Assembly: GCF_000955975.1 (NCBI RefSeq)
Contig: NZ_JYJF01000016.1
Span: 1-64,000, forward strand
Length of the DNA stretch: 64,000 nt
Source: Saccharothrix sp. ST-888
GTDB lineage: Bacteria > Actinomycetota > Actinomycetes > Streptomycetales > Streptomycetaceae
Direction: 5' to 3'
Shown: positions 1 to 8,593 of the stretch, one piece after another
How the letters are laid out: each line of letters starts with the position of its first letter
How positions within the stretch are numbered: the first letter of the stretch is position 1
The notes under the pieces: model-generated
Database searches by the model: none
Seen by the model: only the letters and a program-made list of their open reading frames with translations
What the model was told of the DNA's origin: nothing
Program-made: the position numbers and the translations under genes

Positions 1-75
1 GATGGCGGCGGCGGTCCGCCGGGAGTTCGGCAGGGGGCGTCCTGGACGCGGCACGCTCTCGTGGTCAATGGTCAT
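1..75 (-). CDS. 5' end of an unidentified gene, cut by the window edge
   Basis: An ATG at position 75 on the minus strand opens a frame that stays open to the window edge (25 codons seen, beginning MTIDHESVPRPG). A GGGAG ribosome-binding sequence lies about 13 bases upstream of the ATG. The visible part is polar and has no domain. Its place next to a glycosyltransferase suggests a polysaccharide locus, such as a sugar transferase, but that is a guess from context only. Confidence 0.35.
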   Translation of the reverse strand, partial: MTIDHESVPRPGRPLPNSRRTAAAI

Positions 76-444
76 CAGCGCACGAACTCCCCTGCTGTGA
101 ACCTGCCCGGGCAGACTGTGCGCCCGCCTCGACAGGAAGGCCGGACCGGCATCCGGATCGGCGCGGACATCCCGGCTCGATGGATTCGGCCCGGGTGACA
201 CCTGCCGCCATGGGCGGATTTCAGCCAATTCCCGGACTGCCCCCCGGAGGGCCGACGGCTCAAAGAGGTAACGAGGCAGGCAGAATCAGACAATACCGAA
301 CGGCGGCTTGATTTCGATGAGGTGACTTGCCATTTCATTCCACCCGCCCATTGATCAGACTTTCCGATTTGAACCCTCGATCGCGCAGTCGGGAAGCGAA
401 CACGGCGGTGCTGTCGCGGCGAGCATTCACGGCCTGAGAAACGA
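76..444. other. Intergenic region left of the glycosyltransferase
   Basis: About 370 bases lie between the end of the glycosyltransferase gene and the start of the partial gene at the left edge, both on the minus strand. The stretch is less GC-biased than its flanks and I see no coding pattern in it. It presumably holds the promoter of the left-edge gene. I could not pick out convincing promoter hexamers. Confidence 0.4.
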
Positions 445-1629
445 TCAGGAACGCCCCGGGACACGGGCAGTTCGGCGGGGCGGAGGCAGAATGCCCGATG
501 CATCCGGGAATTCCGCGAGGAGAATTGTTCGATAGAGCTCCGTCACCCGCCGCACCACCGAGCGCACATCATGGTGGCCGATCACATGTTCCCGGGCGAC
601 CGCACCCTGACGTTCGCATTCGATCAGATCGGAGAGCGACTCGGCCATTCGCCGGGCGAGTTCCGTCGGATTCTCCGGCGGAACCAGTCCGCCCGCCGAC
701 CGTCCGGGCGGCAGCGACTCCCGCGCCCCCGGCACATCCGTCAGCAGCACCGGGCGGCCGGTCGCCATCGCCTCCAGCGGAGCCAGCGCCATGCCCTCCC
801 AGCGGGACGGCAGCACCACCAGATCGGCGGCGGCCAGCCAGGGCCGGAGGTCCGCCACATCGCCCGCCAGCCGCACCCGGGACGGCTCGGGCAGTGCACG
901 GACCAGATCAGCCAGTGCGGTGGCGTCCGGACCGCCGCCGACCAGGGCCAGCCTCGCCTCCGGCAGCCGCTCGGCCACCTTCGGCCAGGCCGCCAGCAGG
1001 ACGTCCTGGCCCTTCTGCCGGCAGAGCCGGCCGACGCAGACCGCCAGCGGGGCGTCCAGATCGAGGCCCAGCGACATCCGGGCGGCCCGGCGGGCCGCCG
1101 AGTCGGCGAAGGTGTGGTGCCGGACGTCCACCCCGTTGCGGACCACCCGCCAGGGCGCGACCAGTCCGGCCGCCTCGCCGTCCTGCCTCTCCCGCTCGCT
1201 CACGCAGAGCACCGCACGGGCCCAGCGGGTGGCGTACCGCTCCCAGCGCAGGGAGGCCGCCGCGAGCGGGCCCTCGACGGCGGCGAACGACCAGGCGTGC
1301 GGCTGGAAGACCGTCGGCACCGCCCCCCGGACGGCCAGCCGACCCGCCAACCCGGCCTTGGCGCTGTGCAGATGGACCACGTCGGGGGCCGCCGCCAGGA
1401 CGATCCGGCGCAGCCGCCACGCCTCTGCGGGCGTCCACGGACCGGGCGCGCGCCGGGCCGGCCAGTCCAGCACCAGCGCCCCGGCCGCCGTCGCCTCGGC
1501 GGCCAGCCGGCCACCCTGCGGGCAGGCGACCAGCACCCGGAACCCCGCCTCGCGCTGCCCCCGGACCAGGTCCACCACCACCCTGGCGACGCCGCCGTCC
1601 ACGGGCTGGGAAACATGAAGGATCGTCAT
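445..1629 (-). CDS. Glycosyltransferase family 4 (GT-B fold)
   Basis: The 394-residue product is a retaining GT-B glycosyltransferase that would transfer a sugar from a nucleotide-sugar to a lipid or glycan acceptor at the cytoplasmic face of the membrane. The N-terminal half begins MTILHVSQPVDGGVARVV, the usual start of family 4 enzymes with its GG acceptor loop. The C-terminal Rossmann domain carries VGRLCRQKG near residues 199-207 and the E-x7-E donor motif (E278 and E286 in WEGMALAPLEAM). The ATG at 1629 is chosen over an upstream start because it begins exactly at this conserved N-terminus. It lies 175 bases from the START-like gene and is separated from it by a hairpin terminator, so it probably has its own promoter. 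The acceptor is unknown. Confidence 0.88.
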   Translation of the reverse strand: MTILHVSQPVDGGVARVVVDLVRGQREAGFRVLVACPQGGRLAAEATAAGALVLDWPARRAPGPWTPAEAWRLRRIVLAAAPDVVHLHSAKAGLAGRLAVRGAVPTVFQPHAWSFAAVEGPLAAASLRWERYATRWARAVLCVSERERQDGEAAGLVAPWRVVRNGVDVRHHTFADSAARRAARMSLGLDLDAPLAVCVGRLCRQKGQDVLLAAWPKVAERLPEARLALVGGGPDATALADLVRALPEPSRVRLAGDVADLRPWLAAADLVVLPSRWEGMALAPLEAMATGRPVLLTDVPGARESLPPGRSAGGLVPPENPTELARRMAESLSDLIECERQGAVAREHVIGHHDVRSVVRRVTELYRTILLAEFPDASGILPPPRRTARVPGRS

Positions 1630-1701
1630 ATGCACGGCGGCGAGCCTAGGTTGGCGCGAGACCCGGGCTCGGGTGCGGTCACCCGGGACGGGGAACGCAA
1701 T

Positions 1702-1731
1702 CACCCGTACGGCCCAACGGCCGTACGGGTG
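1702..1731 (-). terminator. Hairpin terminator after the START-like gene
   Basis: A perfect 13-bp inverted repeat (CACCCGTACGGCC and its complement) with a four-base CAAC loop lies about 75 bases past the stop of the START-like gene. It has no T-tract, as is usual for actinomycete terminators. Confidence 0.65.
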
Positions 1732-1803
1732 TGCGGCAGCGCTCCGGGAGCAAACCGTTCAGGGCAACCGGGTGCGCCCGTGGTTGCCCCCGGCGGGGAG
1801 AGG

Positions 1804-2244
1804 TCAGGCGACCTCGTCGGTGAGGCGGGTGAGGAGTGCGTCGTGGATGCGGTTGAGGCCCTTGGGTGCGAAGGTCCGCTCGAAGAAGCCGCCGATGCCG
1901 CCTGCGCCCTGCCAGACGGTCTCGACGAGCACCTTGGCCTGGTCCGCACCGGCCGCCGTGACCGTCCAGGTGATCACCATCGAGGAGTTGGCGTCGGACT
2001 CGACCAGCTTCAGCGGCGCCGGCTCGGTGACGTTGAACAGGCAGTCGCGGACCCGCTTCTCGGTGGCCTGGAGCTTCCAGTGCACCTGGGTCCCCGCGCC
2101 GGTGCCGCCCGCCCGGACCTCGTACTCGCTGTACTGCGCGGGCAGCAGCTTCGGGCGGGTGACGGCGTAGTCCGCCAGCGCCTCGTACACCCGCTGCGGG
2201 GACGCCTGGTAGACCCGCTCGGTGGCGGCGTACACCTGACCCAT
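1804..2244 (-). CDS. SRPBCC (START/polyketide cyclase-like) family protein
   Basis: This 146-residue protein has the SRPBCC helix-grip pattern: a starting strand (MGQVYAATERVYQASPQRVYEALADYA), central strands with alternating hydrophobic residues, and a C-terminal amphipathic helix (FFERTFAPKGLNRIHDALLTRL). Such proteins bind hydrophobic ligands in a cavity, and no catalytic residue can be assigned here. The ATG at 2244 is preceded by a strong GGAGGAGA ribosome-binding site, which decides against an upstream in-frame start. The gene is divergent from the HipA-like kinase and shares a short promoter region of about 120 bases with it. Its ligand is unknown. Confidence 0.8.
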   Translation of the reverse strand: MGQVYAATERVYQASPQRVYEALADYAVTRPKLLPAQYSEYEVRAGGTGAGTQVHWKLQATEKRVRDCLFNVTEPAPLKLVESDANSSMVITWTVTAAGADQAKVLVETVWQGAGGIGGFFERTFAPKGLNRIHDALLTRLTDEVA

Positions 2245-2366
2245 GACTTGTACTCTCCTCCGGCTGGGTGGCAAAGCTCCGAATATCCGGCCCAAGCCAA
2301 CCACCGCTCACCTCCCGCGCCAAAACCGGGGCCGCGTCCGCGAGCTGCCGGGTTAGGGTGGCCGGT

Positions 2367-3284
2367 GTGCTGACCGAGGTGACTGCGCTCCGCTATCTGG
2401 ACCCGCTGCGGGCGGGCGGCTCCGTGCCCGGGATCGTGGAGACCGACGACCTCGGGACGTACGTGGTCAAGTTCACCGGCGCCGCGCAGGGCCGCAAGGC
2501 GCTGGTGGCCGAGGTGATCGTCGGTGAGCTGGCCAGGCGGCTCGGCCTGCGGGTGCCCGAACTGGTCGTGGTGGACTTCGATCCGACCGTCGCCGCCGAG
2601 GAGCCGGATCCCGAGATCCAGGACATCCTGCGCGCCAGTGCCGGGCGCAACCTCGGCATGGACTACCTGCCGGGCGCCCGTGACTTCCAGCCGGGCGGCG
2701 GCGCCGCGGGCGGCCCGCCGATGGTGGACGTCGACCCCGTCGAGGCCGGGCAGGTGGTCTGGCTGGACGCGCTGACCGGCAATGTGGACCGCAGCGTCCA
2801 CAACCCCAACCTGATGGTCTGGCACGGCCGGCTCTGGCTGATCGACAACGGCGCGGGGCTGATCTTCCATCACCGCTGGTCCGGTGCGCATGCCTCGCTG
2901 CTCAAGCGGTACGACCTGAGCGGTCACGCCCTGGCCGCCTTCGGCCCCGACGTACCCGCCGCCGACGCCCGGCTGGCGCCGCTGGTGACCGAGGAACTGC
3001 TGCGCGAGGTGGTCGCGTTGGTGCCCGAGCAGTGGCTGGCCGAGGAGCCCGGGTTCGACTCGGTGGCGGAGCTGCGCGAGGCGTACGTCCACCATCTGGC
3101 CGCGCGGGCCCGGGGGTCCGCCGCCTGGCTGCCGGACGGGTTCGCCACGCTCGAGCAGCTGCGGCGCACCGAGGCCGAGCGGGCCGCCGCGACCCGGGCC
3201 GGGCGGCCGGCCTGGCTCCAGCACGTGCCGGACCTGCACGGGAAGCCCGCGGCCGCGCCCGACTGGAGCCGGCACATCGACTGA
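2367..3284 (+). CDS. HipA-like kinase family protein (HipA_2 type)
   Basis: The 305-residue product resembles the short HipA-type kinase family of actinomycetes, not the full HipA toxin. Visible kinase features are the YVVKF strand with a putative ATP-binding lysine (about residue 34), a catalytic-loop-like NVDRSVHNPNLMVW (Asp and Asn spaced as in HxDxxxxN loops) and IDNGAGL in place of DFG. The start is the GTG at 2367, where family similarity begins. An ATG 99 bases upstream would overlap the divergent promoter. In many Streptomyces this kinase is followed by a DUF3037 gene (recalled, not checked). Here none follows, and the next gene is a convergent protease. Substrate and physiological role are unknown. 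Confidence 0.75.
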   Translation: MLTEVTALRYLDPLRAGGSVPGIVETDDLGTYVVKFTGAAQGRKALVAEVIVGELARRLGLRVPELVVVDFDPTVAAEEPDPEIQDILRASAGRNLGMDYLPGARDFQPGGGAAGGPPMVDVDPVEAGQVVWLDALTGNVDRSVHNPNLMVWHGRLWLIDNGAGLIFHHRWSGAHASLLKRYDLSGHALAAFGPDVPAADARLAPLVTEELLREVVALVPEQWLAEEPGFDSVAELREAYVHHLAARARGSAAWLPDGFATLEQLRRTEAERAAATRAGRPAWLQHVPDLHGKPAAAPDWSRHID

Positions 3285-3296
3285 CCGCAACTGCCG

Positions 3297-3365
3297 AGGG
3301 GCGCGGGAGCCGTGCGATCGGCCACGACCTGCGTGTCCGGTTTCTCGCACGGCCCCCGCGCCCCT
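3297..3365. repeat. Dispersed GGGGCGCGGG inverted repeat acting as bidirectional terminator
   Basis: The element begins AGGGGCGCGGG and ends CCCGCGCCCCT. An inner pair, GCCGTGCGA and TCGCACGGC, extends the stem. It fills the space between two convergent genes, the HipA-like kinase and the S8 protease, which fits a bidirectional terminator. Related copies lie at 22364-22531, 37830-37944, 56944-57101 and 63429-63500. Confidence 0.75.
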
Positions 3366-3397
3366 GCGCTGCGGCCGGTCAGGTGGCGGTGGAGCGG

Positions 3398-4909
3398 TTA
3401 CCAGCGCCACCAGTCGACGGCCTTGGCGGCGTTGACGACTCCGGCGCCGTAGAAGCCGTTGTTCTGCAGGCCGCCCTCACAGGTGGCCTTGTAGGACCCG
3501 GTGCCGCCCGGGTCGTAGACCGAGGTCGGGCAGGCGTGCTCGTCGGCCTGGCTGGTCAGCAGGTGGCGCAGCTCGTCGGGGCCGGCCCACGGGTGGCTGC
3601 TGGCGAGCAGCGCGAGGACGCCGGCGACGTGCGGCGAGGCCATCGAAGTGCCCTGCATGTAGGCGTACTTGTTGCCCGGGACGGTGGAGAGGATCCGACC
3701 GTTCTTGTCCGGGGTGTCCGGGGTCTGGTAGCGGGCGTCGCCGCCGGGGGCGGCCACGGTGACCTTGTTCAGGCCGTAGCTGGAGTAGTAGGACTTGTCG
3801 CCGTTGCTGCCGGTCGCGGCGGCCACGACCACGCCGGGGAGTTCGACGGGCAGCGAGAGGCAGCTGCCGTCGATCGGGCGGGACGCCGGGGTGGTGTCGT
3901 CGGGACTGGAGGCGTCCGTGGTCTTGTGGGCCAGGTCGATGTTGGCGTTGCCCGCCGCCGCGACGCTGAGCACGCCGTTGCGCTGCGAGAAGGCCACCGC
4001 ACGGCGGACGCCCTCACTGATGGCGGCCTGGTCCGGGTCGGCCTTGCAGTTGAACATCCAGGGGTCGACGTAGTAGCTGTTGTTGGTCACCTGGAAGTGG
4101 TGTTGACCGGCCCAGACGAAGCCGCAGATGGCGTACTCGGGGTAGATGAAACCGCCGTCGTCGACCACCTTGACCGCGGCCAGCCGGACGTTCGGCGCGA
4201 TGCCGACGACGCCCTTGCCGTTCTTGGCGGCGGCGATGGTGCCCGCCACGTGGGTGCCGTGCTCGCTGGTGGTGGGCTGCCAGGCCTTCCAGTCGGTGTC
4301 GGGCTTCCCGCCGTCGATGCAGGAGACCGAGAGTGCGGGGTCCACGTTGGGCGCGAGGTCCTCGTGGGTGGCGTCGATACCGGAGTCGAGGACGCCGACC
4401 ACCACGTTGCGGCTGCCGAGGGTGGTGCGGTGGGCCTGGTCCGCGCCGATCTGGCGCAGGTCCCACTGGTTGGCCTCCAGCGGCTCCGTGCCGTCGGCGG
4501 GCGCGGCGGCCGGGGCGGCCACCTCGGTCGCCGTCTCCAGGTCGTTCTGCACGATGCCCTTGGTGCGGCTGGCTCCCACCGAGTCGACGGTCTTCGACTG
4601 CCGCAGTTCGGCGGCGAACCGGGTGTCGGCGGAGCGGGCGATGATCACGCCGATCTGCTCGTACGAGTAGACCACGGTGCCGCCGAGTGCGGTGATCTCC
4701 CGTTCGGCCTTCTTGACCTGTCCGTGGTTGGCCTTGGTGTTCACCACATAGCTGACCAGCGGCCCGGTGGCCGCGGCGGCGGTGGCCGCGGGCGGCACCG
4801 GTGCCGTGGCCGCGACCGCGGTACCGGCCGGCAGCGCCAGCGCACCGGCGGTGGCCAGCGCGAGCCCTCCCGTTGCGAACCTGATCCGGCGTATCCGGGG
4901 AACTCTCAT
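3398..4909 (-). CDS. Secreted S8 (subtilisin-type) serine peptidase
   Basis: The 503-residue pre-pro-enzyme has an N-terminal signal peptide (RIRRIRF, a hydrophobic stretch, then AVAATA near residue 35). A propeptide-like segment follows at about residues 50-115, and then a subtilisin domain. The catalytic triad is visible: D175 in VVVGVLDSGID, H218 in HGTHVAGT and S422 in GTSMASPHVAG, with oxyanion N321 in AAAGNAN. The pair VSCIDGG and FNCKAD may form a disulfide. The ATG at 4909 is chosen because GGGAGGG precedes it and the signal peptide starts there. A frame extends upstream but adds no signal-like sequence. The product should be exported and self-processed. Its substrate is not evident. 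Confidence 0.92.
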   Translation of the reverse strand: MRVPRIRRIRFATGGLALATAGALALPAGTAVAATAPVPPAATAAAATGPLVSYVVNTKANHGQVKKAEREITALGGTVVYSYEQIGVIIARSADTRFAAELRQSKTVDSVGASRTKGIVQNDLETATEVAAPAAAPADGTEPLEANQWDLRQIGADQAHRTTLGSRNVVVGVLDSGIDATHEDLAPNVDPALSVSCIDGGKPDTDWKAWQPTTSEHGTHVAGTIAAAKNGKGVVGIAPNVRLAAVKVVDDGGFIYPEYAICGFVWAGQHHFQVTNNSYYVDPWMFNCKADPDQAAISEGVRRAVAFSQRNGVLSVAAAGNANIDLAHKTTDASSPDDTTPASRPIDGSCLSLPVELPGVVVAAATGSNGDKSYYSSYGLNKVTVAAPGGDARYQTPDTPDKNGRILSTVPGNKYAYMQGTSMASPHVAGVLALLASSHPWAGPDELRHLLTSQADEHACPTSVYDPGGTGSYKATCEGGLQNNGFYGAGVVNAAKAVDWWRW

Positions 4910-5058
4910 AGGGGTTGGCCCTCCCGAGTATTCATATGAATGCCCGGGACGGTAGTGAACAGACCTTGCCACCGGCAAGAGGTCGACACAGAACTGTCAT
5001 ACCGTCAACATGACTTGAAGCCAGCTGAAACCAACCGCCATCAGGTGGTCAAGGGAGC

Positions 5059-6159
5059 TCAGAGACGGTACAGGCGGCGGGCGTTGTCGGCCGAGACCAG
5101 TCGCTCGATCCGCAGCCCGTCGGCCGCCGAACAGGCGCCGTCCGCCCGCCAGTCGGCGAGCAGCCGCCCGAGGCTGTGCCGGTACTGGGCGGCGCCGACC
5201 AGGAACAGCTCGGGCAGACCGTACGCGTCGGTGGAGAACAACACCTTGCCGAACGGGGCGAGTTCGAGCACCTCGCCGATCACCTGGGCGGCCCGGGCGC
5301 CGGTGTACGAGACGGTGAGGCCGATGTCCGCGTACACCTGCGGGAAGGAGGCGGCCAGCCAGGCGGCCTGTCGGTGGTACGGGTAGCCGTGCAGCAGGAC
5401 CAGCGGGACGCCGCTGGGCTCGGCGGCGCGGACGAAGTCGACCAGCAGCGCCGGGTCGGCCCGGTGCAGCCGCAGGTCGGGGTCGCCGAAACCGGTGTGC
5501 AGCTGGATCGGCAGGCCCAGTTGGACACAGACGTCGACGGCCGTCCACAGCAGCCGGGCGAGCAGGACGGGGTCGGTCAGCCTGGTCCGGGGGCCGCTCA
5601 GCCAGGCGCCGGCCGCCCGGACCACGTCGGCCTCCGCCGGCGGTGCCGGCGGTACCGCCAGCCCGTGCCGGTAGGCCAGGACGGACTTCACCGCCACGGC
5701 CCCGGCGCAGGCGGTCCCCAGCGCCGACCGCAGGGCCCGGGACCAGCCGTCCGCGGTGGCGGTGACCCGTTCGGCGACGTTTTCCAGCCGGACCACCTCG
5801 CGGACCTCGGCGCCGGTGGCGGCGGCCAGTTCGGTGAGCGGGAGCAGGGTGTGCCCGGCGGCGGCGGTCAGCCCGGTGTCGACCAGGCAGGTGTCGAGCG
5901 CGGCCGCCGCCAGCAGCCGCGCGGTGGCCTCGGCGGGGCCCAGCTCCCGCCGCCGGGCCAGGTAGTCGGCGGCCGGGGCGTGGGCGGGCAGCCCGAGGAC
6001 CGGCGGGCACCAGCGGCGGACGGCCAGGCCGAGCGCGCTGTCGAAGGGGGTGGTCCCGGCGGCGGGCGGGCGGTCGGACTCGGTGAGCAGGGCGGCGAAC
6101 CGCTCCGGCTCCAGGTCGGCGAGGACCACGCTGTGGCAGTGCTGGTCGACCAGGTCCAC
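5059..6159 (-). CDS. Amidohydrolase family protein (FluG N-terminal domain-like)
   Basis: This 366-residue protein has TIM-barrel metal-hydrolase features: DQHCHS at residues 4-9 (HxH metal ligands), QLHTGFGDPDLRLH (third His), LLHGYPYHRQAAWLA, and FSTDAYGLPELF with the late catalytic Asp. The HTGFGD and STDAYG-PE motifs are those of the amidohydrolase half of fungal FluG-like proteins. It follows the glutamine synthetase gene on the same strand with two bases between that stop and the GTG start at 6159, so the two are almost certainly co-translated. The pairing suggests that the synthetase makes a gamma-glutamyl amide and this enzyme acts on it or on a related amide. The substrate is an inference only. 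Confidence 0.85.
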   Translation of the reverse strand: MDLVDQHCHSVVLADLEPERFAALLTESDRPPAAGTTPFDSALGLAVRRWCPPVLGLPAHAPAADYLARRRELGPAEATARLLAAAALDTCLVDTGLTAAAGHTLLPLTELAAATGAEVREVVRLENVAERVTATADGWSRALRSALGTACAGAVAVKSVLAYRHGLAVPPAPPAEADVVRAAGAWLSGPRTRLTDPVLLARLLWTAVDVCVQLGLPIQLHTGFGDPDLRLHRADPALLVDFVRAAEPSGVPLVLLHGYPYHRQAAWLAASFPQVYADIGLTVSYTGARAAQVIGEVLELAPFGKVLFSTDAYGLPELFLVGAAQYRHSLGRLLADWRADGACSAADGLRIERLVSADNARRLYRL

Positions 6160-6161
6160 GG

Positions 6162-7502
6162 TCAGTACCGCCAGCGGGTCGCGGCGATCAGCTCCTCCGC
6201 GCCCAGGCTGCCGAGGAGTTCGATCTCCGCCCGGCGGACGGCGAGCACCGCCGCGTGCAGCTGGGCACCGAGTGCCTCGCGCAGCAGGACGGACTTCTCG
6301 TACGCGTCCACGGCCACCGCGAGGTCGGCGGGCAGGCGTTCGACGCCGGACACCCCGGCCGGGTCGCCGTGCACCTCGGGCGGCAGCGACCGGCCCGCGT
6401 CCAGCCCGGCGAGCCCGGCGGCCAGCACCGCGCCGACCACCAGGTAGGGATTGGCGGCCGCGTCGAAGCACTTGATCTCGGCGTTGGCCTGCGCGCCGGT
6501 GGAGCCGGTGATCAGCCGCAGCGCGGCCTCCCGGTTCTCCAGGCCCCAGCAGCGGAACGGCCCGGCCCAGCGGGAGGGTTGCAGCCGCAGGTAGCTGGCG
6601 ACGCTGGGCGCGCCGAGGGCCAGCAGGGCGGGGAGCTCGGCCAGCACCCCCGCGAGAAAGGTCTCCGCGTCGTGGTGCAGACCGTACGGGCCCGAGCCGC
6701 CGTGGCCGAGGTTCTGCTCGCCGCGCCACAGGCTCAGGTGCAGATGGCCGCCGTTGCCGACGCCGTCCGGCGTGACGGCGGGCGCGAACGAGGCGCGCAG
6801 CCCGTACCGGTGCGAGACGGCGCGCACGGTGTGCCGCACCAGCAGCGCGGTGTCGGCGGCCTCGATCGGGCCCTCGGCGGCGACCGAGACCTCGAACTGG
6901 CCCGGGGCGTACTCGGGGTGGATCTGCAGTACCGTCAACTCCTGTGCGGTGAGGGCCCGCAGCACGTCCCTGAGGTAGTCGGAGAGGTCGATCAGCCGGT
7001 TCATCCCGTACGCCGGGCCTTCGCCGGCGGGCCGGCCGTCGGCGTCGGTGACCACCCACTCGACCTCGAACCCGGCACGCAGCGCGAGGCCGCGCCGCTC
7101 CAGGGCGTCCACCATCCGCCGGGCGAAGCGCCGCTGGCAGCCGGGGTGCGGGGTGCCGTCCTGGGTGTAGCGGTCGGCGGGCGCCCAGGCCCAGCCGGGC
7201 TGGGCGGCCAGCCGGGAGAGCCGGGCCAGGTCGGGGACCAGCCGCAGGTCGCCCTCGGGGCCGGTGGTGAACGGGCTGCTGGTCATCGAGTCGTCCAGCA
7301 GGAACACGTCGAAGCAGGGTGCGGCTCCGACGCCCCACTCGGCGGCGTGCGCCAGCTGGCGCACCGGGACGGCCTTGACCCGGCTGATCCCGGCGTTGTC
7401 CACCCAGCCGAGCACCACGCCGTCGATGGCCTCGTCGGTGAGTCTGGCGGCGGCCAACCGGGCCTGGGCGGCGCGTTCCGCGCGGGGCTGCGTGGTGCTC
7501 AT
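6162..7502 (-). CDS. Glutamine synthetase family protein (gamma-glutamyl-amine ligase/FluG type)
   Basis: The 446-residue protein carries glutamine synthetase landmarks: an N-terminal beta-grasp region, EVEWVV with a metal-binding Glu, HPEYAPGQFEVS, GGHLHLSLW (ATP/metal His), PSRWAGPFRCWGLENREAALR and NAEIKCFDAAANPYL. The PSRWAGPF-WGLENREA form is typical of GlnA3/GlnA4/FluG-type ligases, not housekeeping GlnA, and no adenylylation tyrosine loop is apparent. It is likely a gamma-glutamyl ligase acting on an amine other than ammonia. The start is uncertain. The ATG at 7502 gives the conserved length, but GGAGGT sits almost against it. The ATG at 7526 is the alternative. It forms an operon with the downstream amidohydrolase and is divergent from the TetR gene. 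Confidence 0.86.
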   Translation of the reverse strand: MSTTQPRAERAAQARLAAARLTDEAIDGVVLGWVDNAGISRVKAVPVRQLAHAAEWGVGAAPCFDVFLLDDSMTSSPFTTGPEGDLRLVPDLARLSRLAAQPGWAWAPADRYTQDGTPHPGCQRRFARRMVDALERRGLALRAGFEVEWVVTDADGRPAGEGPAYGMNRLIDLSDYLRDVLRALTAQELTVLQIHPEYAPGQFEVSVAAEGPIEAADTALLVRHTVRAVSHRYGLRASFAPAVTPDGVGNGGHLHLSLWRGEQNLGHGGSGPYGLHHDAETFLAGVLAELPALLALGAPSVASYLRLQPSRWAGPFRCWGLENREAALRLITGSTGAQANAEIKCFDAAANPYLVVGAVLAAGLAGLDAGRSLPPEVHGDPAGVSGVERLPADLAVAVDAYEKSVLLREALGAQLHAAVLAVRRAEIELLGSLGAEELIAATRWRY

Positions 7503-7777
7503 ACCTCCATGCTGCCGTTCCCGCATCCGTCGGGGGCCGAACCGGGCAGATCTGTCACCCGTCCGGCCGATCCGGCGGCCCGATCCGGGTTCCGGGGCGC
7601 ATCTGCGACCATGGATGCCTCGGTGGCCGAGTCCCGCCCGAACCGAAATTCGGTTGAACCGGGCGCCGTTGTCGCGGAGAGTGGTCACTCTGGGCCTCGT
7701 CTGCGGCGAAGGGGGCCGAAGGCCGCGCCGAGCGAATTCCGAAGCCTGTGACGCAGGTCACCTCCGATCCCGAAATA

Positions 7778-7835
7778 TCCGGGGATGAACTCCCCGTTTA
7801 CTCCTCTGTCCGCACGATCCGGGGACACATTCCCC
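7778..7835 (+). promoter_or_regulatory. Twin palindromic operators upstream of the TetR gene
   Basis: Two copies of ATCCGGGGA-N5-TCCCC lie at 7778-7795 and 7818-7835. Their GGGGA-N5-TCCCC cores are exactly 40 bp apart, near four helical turns, and the second ends 46 bases before the TetR start codon. The spacers differ (TGAAC and CACAT) while the arms are identical, as expected of protein-binding sites. The likely ligand is the TetR product itself, controlling its own gene and the MFS exporter downstream. The divergent glutamine synthetase starts about 280 bases away and may or may not be affected. Confidence 0.72.
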
Positions 7836-7881
7836 GGAAGCACACCTGCCGCCGGACTCACCCCGAAGGGAGCCCTCGACC

Positions 7882-8526
7882 ATGACCGTCACCGCCGCCA
7901 AGCCGGCCGAACCCCGACTCAGGGCCGATGCCTCCCGCAACCGGGCGCGGATCATCACCGCCGCCCGCGAGGCGTTCGTCGAGTCCGGTGCGGACGTGCC
8001 ACTGGACGAGATCGCGCGCCGCGCCGGGGTGGGGAACGCGACGCTGTACCGCAACTTCCCGGACCGGCGCGAGCTGATCCACCACGTGACGCTCTCGGTG
8101 CTCACCAACGTCGTCGAGCACGCCGAGGCCGCGATGGCCGAGGAGGCGGACACCTTCGAGGCCGTCCGCCGCTTCGCCCTCGCGGCCGCCCGCGAGCGGA
8201 TCGGCGCCCTGTGCCCGCTGCTCTCCGACCACATCGACCAGGACGACCCCGACCTGGCGGCGAGCCGCCTGCGCCTGGAGCAGACGGTCACCGAACTGGT
8301 GACCCGTGCCCAGCGCAACGGCCGGCTCCGCCCCGACGTCGCCGTCGGCGACTTCGTGGTCGTCCTCACCCAGCTCACCCGTCCACTCCCGGGCAGTGGA
8401 TGCCTGACCATGGACGGTTTCGTCCAGCGCCACCTCCAGCTCTTCCTGGACGGCCTGGAGGCCCCGGCCCGTTCCGTACTGGACGGCCGCGCCGTGACCC
8501 TGGAGGACCTCAAGCCGCACAACTGA
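7882..8526 (+). CDS. TetR family transcriptional regulator
   Basis: The 214-residue protein has an N-terminal TetR helix-turn-helix (about residues 20-65: ADASRNRARIITAAREAFVESG, then LDEIARRAGVGNATLYRNFPDRREL). A divergent C-terminal ligand-binding domain follows. AGGGAG upstream of the ATG is the ribosome-binding site. It precedes an MFS exporter by 67 bases on the same strand, so it is most likely the exporter's drug-responsive repressor. Two palindromes just upstream are its probable operators. The inducing compound cannot be read from the sequence. Confidence 0.9.
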   Translation: MTVTAAKPAEPRLRADASRNRARIITAAREAFVESGADVPLDEIARRAGVGNATLYRNFPDRRELIHHVTLSVLTNVVEHAEAAMAEEADTFEAVRRFALAAARERIGALCPLLSDHIDQDDPDLAASRLRLEQTVTELVTRAQRNGRLRPDVAVGDFVVVLTQLTRPLPGSGCLTMDGFVQRHLQLFLDGLEAPARSVLDGRAVTLEDLKPHN

Positions 8527-8593
8527 CCTGCATCCGATCTGCGCTCTGACTCCCCGCACTTCTGCACGCTCTTGTACGTAAGTGGGTACCCCC

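Noticed and set aside
571..2373. Long open frames on the plus strand opposite the glycosyltransferase and START-like genes
   Set aside because: High GC leaves antisense frames open. These lack ribosome-binding sites, have wrong third-position bias, and their translations are rich in Arg and Pro without domains.
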